A stretch of 64,000 nucleotides of DNA. It comes from Stromatinia cepivora (lineage: Eukaryota; Ascomycota; Leotiomycetes; Helotiales; Sclerotiniaceae). A model generated the notes under the pieces. That model was not told the DNA's origin, ran no database searches, and saw only the letters and a list, made by a program, of their open reading frames with translations. Location of the stretch: contig RCTD01000025.1 in the NCBI GenBank assembly GCA_014898415.1, positions 744,001 through 808,000 of the forward strand, read 5' to 3'. Made by a program: the position numbers and the translations under genes. Below, piece by piece: positions 35,200-48,028 of this stretch (position 1 is its first letter; each line of letters opens with the position of its first letter).

Positions 35200-35813
35200 T
35201 CAATGGCAAGACATAAGGCTTCTTTCGTATGCATCGAGCTGTATGGGACCAGATGACCATAATACAATTGCTTGAATAGCAATTTCGGACCCAGATAGAC
35301 AAGCTTTGGTGCCTTGGTGTTCACCTATGTCGACTACATAACCCACAACATTGACCCACTCTCCAATTCGAGTCTCGTGGGACTTTACGCTATTCAGCAG
35401 AAGTTGAATGTTGACAAAGGCTTTGAATCCGTTGTCAATAGGAAGGTTGTGTTCCAAAGTAAGAACGGCAGAAGTTCTGTCATAGCTTGTCACACTATAT
35501 ACAGTGCAGCGTCAGTTCACCTTTTTTCTGATATGGGGCTTTTGGATTGTTGCAACGAGCACTTGGGTAGCTCTACCCAGACTTGGTGAGCAGCCAAGCT
35601 TTGGCAAAATCGGGAGGATTTCTTCTCATAATGAATGTTTTCGATACATCTTGTACCGACAGTAAGATGTGTGTGGTACAGAAAGGAAATAAATCAGAAG
35701 AGAGAATAATCATACCATCCTAAGAATCGGACTTTGTCCCCTTGTGAAAACTGTAGAAGGTTGGCAAGTAATGTAAGCTTCGAAGGAATAGGTCCTGAGT
35801 ATTGTTTAGACAT
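35200..35813 (-). CDS. TEN1: TEN1-like CST telomere-capping subunit, two exons
   Basis: Ten1 is the small OB-fold subunit of the Cdc13/Ctc1-Stn1-Ten1 complex that caps telomeres and aids lagging-strand fill-in. Exons 35813-35716 and 35494-35200 join across a GTATGA...TATAG intron of 221 nt to 130 residues. The join reconstitutes VRFLGCVTSYDRTSAVLTLE, the start of the OB fold, and exon 2 contains GEWVNVVGYV, a hallmark-like segment of fungal Ten1 proteins. The N-terminus is short with the pattern GPIPSKLTLLANLLQFSQGD. Length is in the range of known Ten1 (about 120-160). The identification rests on motif recall and OB-like strand pattern, so an unrelated OB-fold protein remains possible. It is head to head with SNF7. 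Confidence 0.75.
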
Positions 35814-36344
35814 TTGAATTGTTCACACAATACAACCAAAGAAATCAATGATATAAAATAGAAATAAGATCAAAAAAATGGTGGTTGTTGTTGGCTTTCG
35901 TAACTTGCCTGGCAGAAATTGAGATGAACTTTGGAACGAAACATGACACGTGATTCATGTTTTTAAGACTGCGCTAAGCTAAGCCTGACGAGGGGACTAG
36001 CGTCATCATCGACACCATGTTACCACTCTTTAATCATTCACCTCAATCATACTATGCGAAACAACCATAGGCAACCACAAAAAGATTTGTAGAATATTAC
36101 TAGCGAAAGATACTCGACACTACAGAATATCTATCTCCCACCGTCATTCAACTTATTCAACTTATCTCTACCGTCCCTGCCCGACGATTTCAAGCTCCCC
36201 ACTATCAAGTCTCGATAGCAGATCTTATCACCAAACCCTTACTACTAGCCGCCACTTCGATCTCTTTATCACTTGCGAGAAGACGCTGGGGGCTTGAAAG
36301 TCCTGCCAACTGAACGATCTCGAGCCTGCACAGTTTGGTGAAAT
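35814..36344. promoter_or_regulatory. Divergent TEN1/SNF7 promoter interval
   Basis: 531 bases between the two start codons. A TGACACGTGATTCATG segment at about 35943-35958 contains a CACGTG palindrome. No gene is seen. Confidence 0.4.
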
Positions 36345-37202
36345 ATGTCGAGTGTTTGGGGCTGGTTCGGGGGAGGGAGTGCCCAGAAGGCGAAGGACTC
36401 CCCGAAGAATGCTATCTTAGGACTACGTGCGCAGCTTGAAATGTTACAGAAACGAGAGCGTCATTTACAAAGTCAAATGGACGAACAAGATGCGATAGCT
36501 AGGAAGAACGTAAGCACCAACAAGAATGGTATGTTCTGCTACCCTGGGCTGTATACATAACAACTGCTAACAAGTGGTTAATTTTAGCTGCGAAGGCTGC
36601 ACTGCGACGAAAGAAGCAACACGAACACACTCTCGACCAAACTATTGCGCAAATATCGACGTTAGAACAACAAATATATTCCATCGAAGCAGCCAATATT
36701 AACAAAGAGACTCTCCTTGCCATGGAGAAAGCCGGCAAGGCAATGGCAGCTATCCATGGCAAACTCGATATCAGCAAGGTCGATGAGACAATGTATGTTT
36801 TTTCTTTTGTGCTAGGATTGGGATGGAAGCTAAAGCTAATAATTTTTTATAGGGACAAACTTCGGGAGCAGCATGCCTTGGGTGAAGAAATCGCTCAAGC
36901 CATTACTAGCGCACATATCGGTGAGCCTGTAGATGAGGCTGAACTCGAAGATGAATTAGCGGACCTTGAACAAGAGCAGCTAGACAATAAGATGCTGAAG
37001 ACTGGTTCTGTGCCAGTCTCTGATGAGGTTCATAGATTGCCATCTGTTGTGAATGGAGAGGGTAAGCCTTTTAAAGCCATCATCCTCTTGTATTAGCAGT
37101 TACTAACATTCGAATTCAGTCAAATCCAAAGCACCCGTTCATGTCGAAGAGGATGACGAAGAAGAAGAACTCCGCAGGCTGCAAGCCGAGATGGCTATGT
37201 AA
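36345..37202 (+). CDS. SNF7: ESCRT-III subunit SNF7 (vacuolar sorting), four exons
   Basis: Snf7 polymerises on endosomal membranes to drive intralumenal vesicle formation and, in fungi, also supports Rim101/PacC pH signalling. Exons 36345-36528, 36588-36792, 36853-37061 and 37120-37202 join to 226 residues. The N-terminus MSSVWGWFGGG is the amphipathic membrane-inserting motif. Helix 1-2 is basic and coiled-coil-like (AILGLRAQLEMLQKRERHLQ ... ALRRKKQHEHTLDQ). The C-terminal half is acidic (AELEDELADLEQEQLDNKM) and the last helix, EEEELRRLQAEMAM, fits a Vps4-binding MIM1 motif. All splice sites are GT-AG and phases are consistent. Length matches the family. Confidence 0.95.
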
Positions 37203-39051
37203 TTCAAGGACAGTAAATCTAACATTGAGCGGATCCCTGGGGTTCCTGGTTTTATCAGTTTATTTTGTGTATGGGGGCGTGCGAGATCTATTTGGGAGGG
37301 CACTGGCAGCTTCGTTTTCAGTTTGCACAAGAAAGGATATCGGGTTTCGAATCCATTGACTGCGACGGCGTTTGGGATTTGTTGTACATCTGTCAAACAG
37401 ACACCAAATACCTTCTATTACCAATAAACTAGAAGAATAGCATCTACCTACAATGTAACAATGTCTGTGGATACCGGTACTTTCCTTCACATGCTAATGC
37501 TAATATTTCACCGCCCAAGCTGATAGAACTGATACATACAAAGCTAAAGCAGGTATCCATCTGTCAGCCTCGCCTTTTTGAGTCATGTTTTTACCTCTCA
37601 AGGATTACCCAGCTGAGACATTGGGTTCGATAACTGGAAAACACAACTTGCAAAATATATCAAAAGTATAATTTGGGAGGGAATATTGTTCTTCTTAAAG
37701 ACTTGGGTCGAGATCTAATCCCGGCTTTACCCAGCTCATCCAGATCATTTTTAATTATAGAACAATTGTAGATGTTCTGTCTTCTCAGCCACCTCAAATT
37801 TTTCTAACCACTTATATCTGTCCCTCACGCCCACACAACCACAATATATGTATATTAGCCCCCCATTTTCTAGCATATCATCTAGCCCATTGAAGATTTA
37901 TCGTACATCGGATACCCCGGCCACCCAAAAGGATGGGTACAGTACCTACTAGGTAATGCAATGTACTGTATTGACAACTCATCAAGGTCGCAAACATTAT
38001 CTGGGCATCAGCACCAACAGTTCCACTGGTGTGGCAAAGGGTTACAATTAACGATATCGTATGGATATTATCATTTATTGGGAGTTCTGAAAGGGGTTGG
38101 GGTTGGGGTTGTGCTTGTGATTCTTCCTTTCCCCCCCATCACATCTTTTCAATTCCATGATCAGGATAAATTGGATATATATGATATTCATTTGTTCAGT
38201 GGCTCGATTGGTAGGTCATCGCAAGTATCCCAAGATGAGGCATACAAGGCGACCACGTTGCACACTCACCAGGTCAATCTGCACACTACCGCGAAACATT
38301 TTCGGGTAGCAGTCTTGTACATCAACATATCAAAAGGATGATTTTGACCAGTAGGGTTCTCTCATAATCGAATGTCCCACATCATCTAGCGACGTATGAA
38401 AGCTGCAAGTAGCATGGGTTTTGGCCCATTTGCCGGATATATTCCCTATAATTTTTTCAAATACTTTTTTGGAATTTTCTTACTGCACGGTCTTGTCCAC
38501 TTTCTCATCAATGTGCAGGTTGGGCTGCACTCGGGGCCCTTGCAATATCGCGAATTGCCTCGAAAATCAGAATTGATTACATTTCATTTGACTGCGACGT
38601 GGCTGCAATGTACCATATTGGGCCAATAATGGTTGGGCACGACCATGATTTAGGCAAAGTCCTAGTTAATATTGTCGACAAACATTGGCAAATCGTAGGA
38701 TGGCCGTGGGACCTTTGGCCCTCTCTGATCTCGAGCCATGAGGAAAGCGATGATCTCTTTCGTCAATGACTTTCTTCTTGTACTTACCAATGAAACCAAT
38801 TTTCGTTTGAATTTCCGTTCTTGCTTCCGAATCATTTTTTAGTCCTGCATTTATTCTTCATTCTATTTTCCTATAGGCGAATTATCTCGCCTTGCCATCT
38901 GCTGATTTAAGTAATCTTGGGGCCTTCATTTATTGTACCTTTTTCCATTCCAACCACGTTGAACGATTTCCGGGTGGTAACTATTTTCTTGTCACCCAAA
39001 GATTGGGCACCCGCATTCAACCGGAGGCAACCCCCCTCGTCACTGTAGACC
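37203..39051. other. Intergenic region, nothing recognised
   Basis: 1.85 kb between SNF7 and the large acidic gene. Short frames are present on both strands but none has a recognisable domain or good start context. A CTACTAGGTAATG palindrome-like site occurs at 37946-37958. Confidence 0.5.
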
Positions 39052-42000
39052 ATGGGAGGAAATAATCAGAACAACAATAAGAAGGACGTTCAATTCGTTC
39101 CTCACGTAGAGGATTCTGCATCTTTTGTTGCTTGTGACGAGATACCCACACCCTCAGTATGAACATTTCTTTTTGTCCAGCTAGAACCACGGCCATTGGT
39201 AGTAATTGGTCCTCAATCCAGACAACTCAGTGGACGAAACCTTTAGTATTGGATACATCCAAAATCGAAATTGCCAGATATTATGAGGGGAAGACAGGTA
39301 AGCTTTCCCCGTTTCATGTCTGCATCTCTAAATTCTACGGTCTTCTCCACATTTATTGTTTTTGATCAATTGGTACAATCATGATTTAATGTTCCACTTC
39401 TATTGCAATTGAGACGTTGAATGCCCCTATAGATCCAAATCCCCATTGCTGACCAAAGATATAGACGATGATGAGGACGAAGAGGAGGGTGAAGACAATG
39501 AAACCCAGGACAAATTAGAGGGGATCCCAGAGGAGCCAATAGAAACGACAGAAACAAGCGATACCCCGCTGCCGGAAACCAAGGATGAAGATCCACCTTT
39601 ACAGGAGGGGGATGGTTCTAAGGAGGAAGAGAATAATGACGTACCCAATTTAACAGAACAAATTCAGTCCACCGAAAGCGACAAGCCTCCGTCCACGACT
39701 GGAGAATCGAGTGACTCGAAATCGATAGAGTCTAGCTCAAACCCGGAAGAAATTCTAGCGAGTGATAGTACAGAAGCAGGTATGAAACTATTTATTGTCT
39801 TTGGAGTGCTGAGTATTTTCTTCACGTGTTCATGAGTAGCACCTAATTGATCTCATCCTTCTCATCATTGGATTGTATCATTAACTTTGAGATAGAGCCG
39901 GAGCCAGCATCGAATAACAACACAGAAAATCCTTCCGATCCTACCCCAAATACAAATGATAACATACCCCCTTCCGTTTCAGACCCACCACCAAAAGACG
40001 ACATACCCGATGACAGGCATGCATTGGGCAGAGTAAAATCACATCAATCACATTCGTCACATCATGCAGTTCATTTCGCCGATGAAATAGCATCGATAAG
40101 TTCCAAATCAAAAAGCAAGAAGAGTAGTAAGAGTGGTAAGGAAAAGAAGAGGGCTGCACCCGAAGTACCACGCAAGCCTGAGGCTTTATCTGTTAAAAAG
40201 AGTAAAAAGAGTAGTGGGAGAAGTTCAAGATCTACTGGGGAAAGCTCAGTAGTACCACCGGAAGTTCCAGATCCACCACCGGGCGAACCCGATGATTCAG
40301 ATACACAATCAAGAGGAAAGAAAAGGAAGGCGAAGGACAGGAAAGAGAAAAGCGGCAGTAAGAAAAGTAAGAGCAGAGGAAAGGATGCTTCAGAATCGGC
40401 ACTCGTATCAATACCGCTCGCATTAATATCGATACCATCGGATCCCATAACAGAGAGTAATGACCCTATAACGACTAGCAATGAAGGCGTGGATTCGATC
40501 CAGGAATCACAGGCAACTCCAGAAGTTGTTCAGCCAGCATCGGGTGAGTATCACTATTCCTTGATGGAGTTTTGAGATATCAATTTTTGGTTAATCCTCG
40601 TATATTCATTTCACACGCTTACTATCATCCTAATAGATCCTGAACCCACTCCCTTATCGGGCGATAGTCCAAGTGAGAATGTAGAAGCAGAAAAAACGAT
40701 ACCTATTCAAGAGGGCGTTCCGACGCAACCTGAAGAACATCCAGCCACGGAGGAGAGATCAACAAGTGATGTGCCAGCTTTAGATGACGTACAAGTGGAA
40801 GGCGAAGACGTTCAGAGCACGGAAGAACATCCACTTACGGGAGAGACATCTACGAGTGATGTCCCAACAGTAGAAGATGTACAGAGGGAAGGTGAAGAAA
40901 CTCCCATTGTCAACCAAGAAGTCCAAATTCACGAAGAAATTCCCGTTACAAACGAAGCGTCTGAAATCAATGATGATAAGCCCATAACTGCAGATGGGCT
41001 GGACGCGAATACAGAGGACTCTAGCAGCGAGCCTGTTTCGGAAGCTACAGTAGGAAATCCTGCCATTAATGAGGAGGTATCTCCTCCAAATGAACATGGT
41101 CCACAAGATTCCGAGGTAACCGAAGAGAGTACAAGCAGTGAAGATACTTCAACCGCTACCGAGACCTCGGTCCCTAGCGAAGAGTCCTCAGATCCTGTCG
41201 AATCCATTCCAACAAATGCCGTCGGCGAAAAAGATCCGAGCCACCTGGAGACACCTACAATAATCGACGAGACAAAACCGAAGGACGATGCTCCCTCTAT
41301 CATTGAACCGGCTGTTGTGGATGAATGCACAAACCTCAATGAGGAAGCACCACCTCTGGCTGAACATGTGTCCGAGAAGGGCATTGTCTCAGAACCCGAA
41401 AGCGAAGTTCAATTGAGCGAGGAGCCTATTGAGAAAAGCCCTTCCGAAGAACCCAATTCTCAAGAAGAGATCATCAATACAAGCGAGCCGGCATCTGCAC
41501 CTGTCGAGGAATCTGTAACTATTGAGAGCGATCTTCAAGGCGACGGGAAGGAAGGATCTAGTGGCGCCAATCAAGAGATGTTGGAAACTTTAGAAGACGC
41601 CGTTTCGGAGCAACAAGGCACAGAGGACTTAAAGGCTGAGCCTTCTGAAAACAACGAACTCGAAATTCCAAGTCCCGAAGAAGCTGGACCCGGGAATATT
41701 GATGCTCTTGAGATTGTGGAAGATCACGTGGAAGAAGAATATGAGCTGAAGGAACCTTCTTCTGAGCCAATCGAGGACATCATCCAGGACGCACAACCTA
41801 GTGATATCGATGACGATACTGAAACTCATGGAAACCCCCCTGAAGACATCGAGACCGATGACGTGGAAGATCACGTGGAGGATTCCGACGTCGAGGACGA
41901 TATTGTTCAGGAATTAGCACCTGCAAGCGATGTCGATGAAGCTCCAGTCGTTGACACCGGTGAAGACCCAAGAGCCGCGGAGAATTCGAACGTCAACACA

Positions 42001-45000
42001 GAATCAGAAAAGGTTGAGCCCAGCAATGACATTCCAAATGTTCCGGTTCCAGTCGAGGAATCAACACAGGGCCAAGAGAAAGGCCCCGCTGAGGTCGACG
42101 AACAGGAACCCGACTCAGAAGTCAAAGAATTGCTAGCCGACAGCGGAAATGTTCAGGGGGGTCTAGTGAACGAGGAAACTTCGGATGAGAGTCACTTAAA
42201 AGATTCACCAGTCATAATTGAGGAAAATCCAGAACCAGAAATTTCCGTGCCAATCGAACAGAAATTGCCCGAAATAGGAGAAAGTAATGAGAATCTGGAA
42301 AGCGAAGAAGCTCCAATTACGATCGACCCATCTTCCGTCGAGGTAGGAAATCCCAAAGAATTGCAGGAATCTGAAGAATCTCCCGCCGAAATCGAGGAAT
42401 CTCAAGTAAGTGGAGATACAACAGAACAGCCCAAAACCGAAGATTTGCCCTCTGTGGGTGAAGATGACCCAGGATTGAAAAATACTTCTCCCGTGGAAGA
42501 TGCCGAAAATTCTCATGAATCTCCAGAAAGCGATGAGATAGCCGATTTACTTATGCCCGAACAAGACGTCATCATGATTGAGGAAACACACGAACAAAAT
42601 CAAGAAGAGGGGTTCATAGGAGAAGATTCGGCAGTGATGAAAGAAGCTGAAAAATCTCCAGAAGAAATCGCTCCCCTGCCTGAGACTGATAGTCAAGTTA
42701 TTCCTGTCAATACCGAAGATATTTCTGAGCCCCCGAGCGAGGATTCACAACCCGAATTTACAGAGGGAGAACTTAGTACTGATATTCCGAAGTTATCCAT
42801 TGAAGATGAAGAGAAGCAACCTGACGATTGTCCTCCAGCCCCAGAAGAAAATCCCGTCGAAAGCCACTCAGACAATACCAACCCGGAGCCAATTGAAGAA
42901 ATCCAAGCCAATTCATCTATCAATGAACATGCGGATGGAAATGAGGTAGAAGAATTGAACGAATCCGAACCAGCCGAGTCCGAGAATGACGCATCAAGCT
43001 GGGATGGGGATTCAAGCGATGAGGATTCAGATTCTGGCGACGACAGCGAACACGAGAATGATGAAACGCCTGTCACTGATGAAAACCACTCTGAACCAGC
43101 TACTAAGGAGGAAGATCCGTCCGAGACAGAAGAAATAAATGGTCCAGTTCTTGAAAGTCAATCGAATGAAGATGCCGAAGTTCCTGTTGTGGAGAATCCT
43201 CCCGAATCAGTGGATGAGAAGGAAAATATTCAAGCCGATGAACCGGTTGTTGCTGAAAATCCTAATGTTTCTATTACTGAAGAAGAAACTACTGAGAACC
43301 TCCCCGAGTCCCTGGACATGAAGGAAAGTATTCAGCCAAATGAAATAGTCCCCGTTCAAGAGCCCAATATTTCCGTTCTTGAAGGAGAACCTATCGAAAC
43401 CTCGGAAGTACCTGTTGTGGAAAAATCACCCGAATCAATGGATGAGAAGGAATATACTCCACTGAGCCAAGAAATGAACATCGAAGAAATCCACGTCCCT
43501 GTGCCAGAGCAAGAGCAAGAGATTAACGAAAATCCGGCTATTGCCGCTGCGGAAAGTCTTCCGGGACCACCCAGCGAGGAAGAAAACCCTATCGATACTC
43601 CAGAAACCGATGATGCCGACCCAGTGCAAGGCTTGATCCAGGACCCAAAAACACCGACCGCCGAAGAAATCTATTCCGAACCAGCTATTGAAGAGGAAGA
43701 ACCCCCTCAATCAGAAGAAATCATTCCCAGCGAGCAAGTCAACGTTCCAGTTCCCGTAGAGAAATCTATTGAAGACCCGGATACCACTGAAGTTAAAAAT
43801 TCTCCGGAACCAGTCAGCGAGGATGCCTCAATCGAGACTCCAGAAAACATCTCGTCACAGACGACTGATATTCCCGTTTCCGAGCAAGAGTCAAATGAGG
43901 TGCCCGAAATTCCTGTCGACGAGGAAAATAATCCCGAATCGGTCATCGAGGAGAAAGAGTCTATTCATTCCGAGGAAGACGTTTCAGATGAAGATTCTGA
44001 CGTCCCCGTCCCGGAAGAAAAAACGTTTGAGTCTGTCGAAGCTCCCGCAGGTAAGTTAATATTCAATATCCCTCTATTAATCTCTTTGATTACAAGACAG
44101 ATACTAAGATAGCAATAAGTAGCCCCAGAAGAGGTAAATCAGGATGAAGTCATTGAGGATTTTACTGCCAGTAAGTATACCTATATCCTATGAATTATGT
44201 TTGATCGGAGTGAATAAGTTCAAGCGAGTAACAAAATATTAATAGTCACAGATGAAGAGCCCGAAACTATCGATAGCGATCAACCCACAGTAAAGGATAA
44301 TGAAAGCACGGAGGATATGGAAGCTACACCAGCTGGTAAGAGTTCACCAAACAGGAAGATTTTATATTCATTAGCATTTGCGCTACAGTAGACTAATTAT
44401 TGACTCAAAAGAACCAGAATCTGCACCTGTTGATCCTATACCTGTTGAAGCAGTGGTAGATGAAGAACCACTGGTAGAAGCATCCCAAAAGGAGGGTGTT
44501 CCAGAAAAAGAGGCTGGTAAGTGCTGAAAGAATTTAGCTTGCAATCTTTGGAAGGTAGCTAAAGAAATTTCCAGAACCCGAATCAACGCCAACGGAGACT
44601 ATCCCCATGGAAGAGCCCGCCGCAGATTCAAGCCAGGAAAGTCCAGCTGGTAAGTATCCCCATGGCCAATCTTCTCTCCACTTTACCCAAATGAATAAGA
44701 AAAAAGCTCATACCGAAATATAGAAACCGAGCCTGAATCCACGCCAACTGATACTACTCCGGCTCCCATCCAAGAGCCAGCCTCCTTGGAGCTCCCGGTA
44801 GAACTAGAAGCCAGTAAGTGTCCCGGAGGGCTTGAATTCCTCTCGAACTGGGCTTTGGATCCCCTGCATCGAGTTTCCCCAAGAGGTATCAAGCTCATCG
44901 ATATCTCTCCAGCAGTCAACGATTCCGTTCCAGAGCCAGAGCCAGAGCCTGTGGTTGTAGAAGTAACTGCTCCTGGTAGGCTTTCTTTTTTTTTAAATCG

Positions 45001-48000
45001 TTTTTTTTTTGTTGCCCATGGTAGGTATGATAAGCATGCTAATGCACGAGTGGTTAGAAGCTACCCCACCTGATAGTGTCGAGGAACCAGTAATTAAAAG
45101 TAATCCTGAGCCTAAAAGTATTGAGACTCAAGCTGCTATGGGTAAGTCAAATGTTTTGTTTCCAATCAATACATATGCCACTCTGCATATGTATGTCCAC
45201 GATCACTTGAAACGCTTCGTAGTTCAAACCCCGCAAACACGTCACAAAGCTACTCATGAACATTTCAAAATTATCCTATTGGCGAATTTCAAGTATAGCT
45301 GTTGGTTTAATTCAATGTTTGAAGTGTCGAAAAACATATTATAAATGTCCAAAATTTTCGGAAACTCCATCCCACAAGATGACAAATCCGAAGTTGGAAT
45401 TAATTTTGAATATCGCGATCCGAATTAATTCCAGCGACCATCTCATACATCAGATACTCAAATAAAGAAAACTTCCTTACATATAAACTAATATCAAATG
45501 TTTCCAGAAACCGACGCGACCTCAACAACTCCACCACCACCAACGGAACCCGTCATTGAAAATTTGGGGAAACAGGGACAAGCACCACCTGGTACGTTCC
45601 ATCTTGGAGGCCTTGAGTCCGTTCTCGCATTGGGTCTAGAGTTTGCAATAGCCCGAAGTTTTAGAGAAAGAGATGTTCATTTTCACTCCCCCTTTTACCC
45701 CAATTACTGACGCTAAGTTCTGTTCAGAGTCTGAACCTACGCAAATTGATGTCGATGAATCAGCTGAGGAGATTCAAGGAGAGGAACAGCCTGAGGTCGT
45801 TGAGAAGGTAGAGGGTGCGTGGTATTTCCTTTCACTTAAAAAGTTCATACTGACGTTGAATAGAAGTTCCAACTGCCCAAGAACCAAGCGAAGAAACTGG
45901 TCTTGGAGAAACCGATGTTGAGCCTACCGTTGAGCCTGTTGTTCAAGAACCAATCATCGAGGAACCTATCGTTGAAGCCGTCGAGGACTCGCCAAAAGAG
46001 GAATGTATCGCCGAAATACCTACCAGCGAGGCCACCCCGCAATCGGTAGTGGAGGAATCCAGTGATGCGGTGGAAGAACCGGGATCCCATGAACAAAATG
46101 TCGAACAAGCTGTCGAGGAAATCAGCATTGCGCCGTCGAGCCAAGAGCCTGCTGCGGTAGTGGTGGCCGAACCGCCGAGTGATGAGCCTGCTGCAATGAA
46201 TGAAACGCCCCTGGAAGTGCCAGCGACAGATGAGCCCGTTGTAGAAAAAAGCACGGAAATTCCAATCACGGAAGAAACCTCCGAGTCGAAGGCAATAGGA
46301 CAAGAGGTCATTCCGGAGCCCCAAATATCTATACCACCTTCAGATCCAGTTGAAGAGCAAGGTGAACCTCCAAAAGACGAGAAGCCAACCGAAGTAGAAG
46401 TCGATGATTTTGCTGCTGTTGCCTTTGCTGGACTTGCAGGTGCAGCCGCAGTCAAGGCCTTGAACGATGAGGAAGAGACTGCACCGATAACTGAACAACC
46501 TTTGGTCAACGAGCCAGATCGCGTTGAAAGTCGCGAAGATAAAGAAGTCGAATCGCCCCCAAAATCAGATAAGTCAGATAGAGACAGACGTAGACATAGG
46601 AGCTCAAGGCACCACTCATTCAGTCACCATAATTCAACTAAATACGGCGAGTACCCACCTTCTAGCAGACCTGAGGAACAGCCACGACGCCGAAGACATT
46701 CCCACAGTCACAGAACTAGTGGCGCAACTAGTGATAGAGAAGATGATAGAGAGATTCATCGTAGCCAGAGATCTAGCCAGAAGGAAGAAGAAAGAGACCG
46801 ACCAGAGCGTTCTCATCGTCGACGATCTAGTTACAAAGAAGACGACCCAGAGCGCTCCTATCGACGTAGGTCCAGTCGTAAAGAAGACAAGGAAGAGAAA
46901 GGGGAGTCAACCCGTGAAATTTCTCCAGCGAAACAATCTCCAGAGCGCCGAGATAGTGCCATTGAGGGTGTGGATGATGAACGTGAACGGCGCCGACGCC
47001 ATCGAAAAGATCGTGGTCGAGAGGAAAAAGAAGAACATGACAGGAAAAAGGAGGAACGTCGAGCAGCCAAGAGAGAGGCAGCAATTAAGGCTGAAGAAGC
47101 CTTCAGAGCAGAAGAAGCCCGAAGATTAGAAGAGGCAAAAGCTAACGAGGCACTTCAAAAGAAAAAGACAGAATACAATCCGTTATCAGCAGTTCTAAAG
47201 CGATCAGGATCACGAAGAGAAAGTGTCTCGAAGTCAGTTTCGATTGTTCCTCCTGAAAATGACAACATCAAGTCTCGACTCCTCAGTCTCAAGAGGCGTG
47301 TCCAAAGCGAGGTAACCAGTCCATTTATAGCCAATGATGAGCCACATATCAAGGAGAAACTTACTCCCATCACACGCTCAAGAAGAGATTCCATCGTTGA
47401 TGAGGCGGGGCCTCCTCAATTTGACATTACGCCCGAAAGTCTAAAGATGAGTTCTGGTACGAGGAAGTCATCCTCTCGTTCATATCCACATCATTCGCAC
47501 TCGTCTCGCAGAGAGTCAGAACGAACTTACAGTTCCATGAAAGAACCAAGTCGACGAGAATCTACCAGGGAAAAGTACAAGACAGAGGAAGACAAAGAGG
47601 CAAGAAGAGCTCGCAGGGAGATGAGAAGGCAAGAGAAGCTTGCGAAAGAGGAGGCGGATGCGGAAAATAAACTGCAAAGAGAAAAAGATGACGATTCGAG
47701 GCGTCGACATCGTGAGGAGAGACGAAAAAGGCGAGAGGAAAAAGATAATGAGGAGCGAGAGGCCGAAGCAAAATTCGACAAATTATCGGAACCAACCCCC
47801 GACAAAGATGTCGACAACGAAGAATCAAAACCCAGCTCAAGGTCAGGTACTCGCGAAAGACGGCCGACGAGGCACCATTCAAATTCTTATAGTTCAAAGG
47901 GGGCTCGTCCAGAGATGCCAACACCTCGAGGGTCTCGTACAGTGGAAACACCAGCGGAGAAGCCCAAGAATGCTTTCAAGAGCTTCATGACATTGGGAAA

Positions 48001-48028
48001 GAAGGTCTTTGCCTCGGAAAAGCGTTGA
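39052..48028 (+). CDS. Very large Glu/Pro/Ser-rich repeat protein with basic RS/RE-like C-terminus, about 15 exons
   Basis: Probable exons: 39052-39133, 39181-39297, 39414-39779, 39896-40543, 40637-44050, 44123-44170, 44252-44335, 44412-44516, 44575-44649, 44724-44813, 44913-44975, 45061-45141, 45508-45591, 45728-45814 and 45864-48028, about 2,502 residues. Every intron from exon 2 onward is phase 1. Exon 4 carries Lys/Ser patches (KSKKSSKSGKEKKR). Exon 5 (3.4 kb) is a very acidic array of imperfect repeats with recurring PESVDEKE- and VPVVE-type units. The last exon has one small hydrophobic island (FAAVAFAGLAGAAAVKAL, about 46410-46460), then long Arg/Ser/Glu and coiled-coil stretches, ending KNAFKSFMTLGKKVFASEKR. 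No enzyme domain is visible. Huge acidic scaffold proteins such as Leashin, the Woronin-body tether, are a possible comparison but I could not establish homology. The first three exons are tentative: the donor at 39134 is GTGACG, and the exon 3 acceptor (GAG at 39413) was needed to keep phase. Confidence 0.8.
44123..45814 (+). other. Array of nine symmetric phase-1 mini-exons inside the large acidic gene
   Basis: Nine consecutive exons of 48, 84, 105, 75, 90, 63, 81, 84 and 87 nt lie between the two giant exons. Each length is a multiple of three and each begins and ends in phase 1. Many open with the same codon context, a split Gly/Ala/Glu codon followed by PE, EPE or ETE residues (for example EPESAP, EPESTP, ETEPESTP, ESEPTQ). 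Most donors are GTAAG. This looks like repeated exon duplication, and any subset can be skipped without a frameshift. One acceptor (44911-44915) is a CAGCAG tandem site and another (44246/44251) offers two in-frame choices. Confidence 0.8.

Noticed and set aside
40929..43946. Long Ser/Gly-rich frames opposite the large acidic gene
   Set aside because: Antisense shadows of a Glu/Ser-rich coding strand; no domains or starts of their own.
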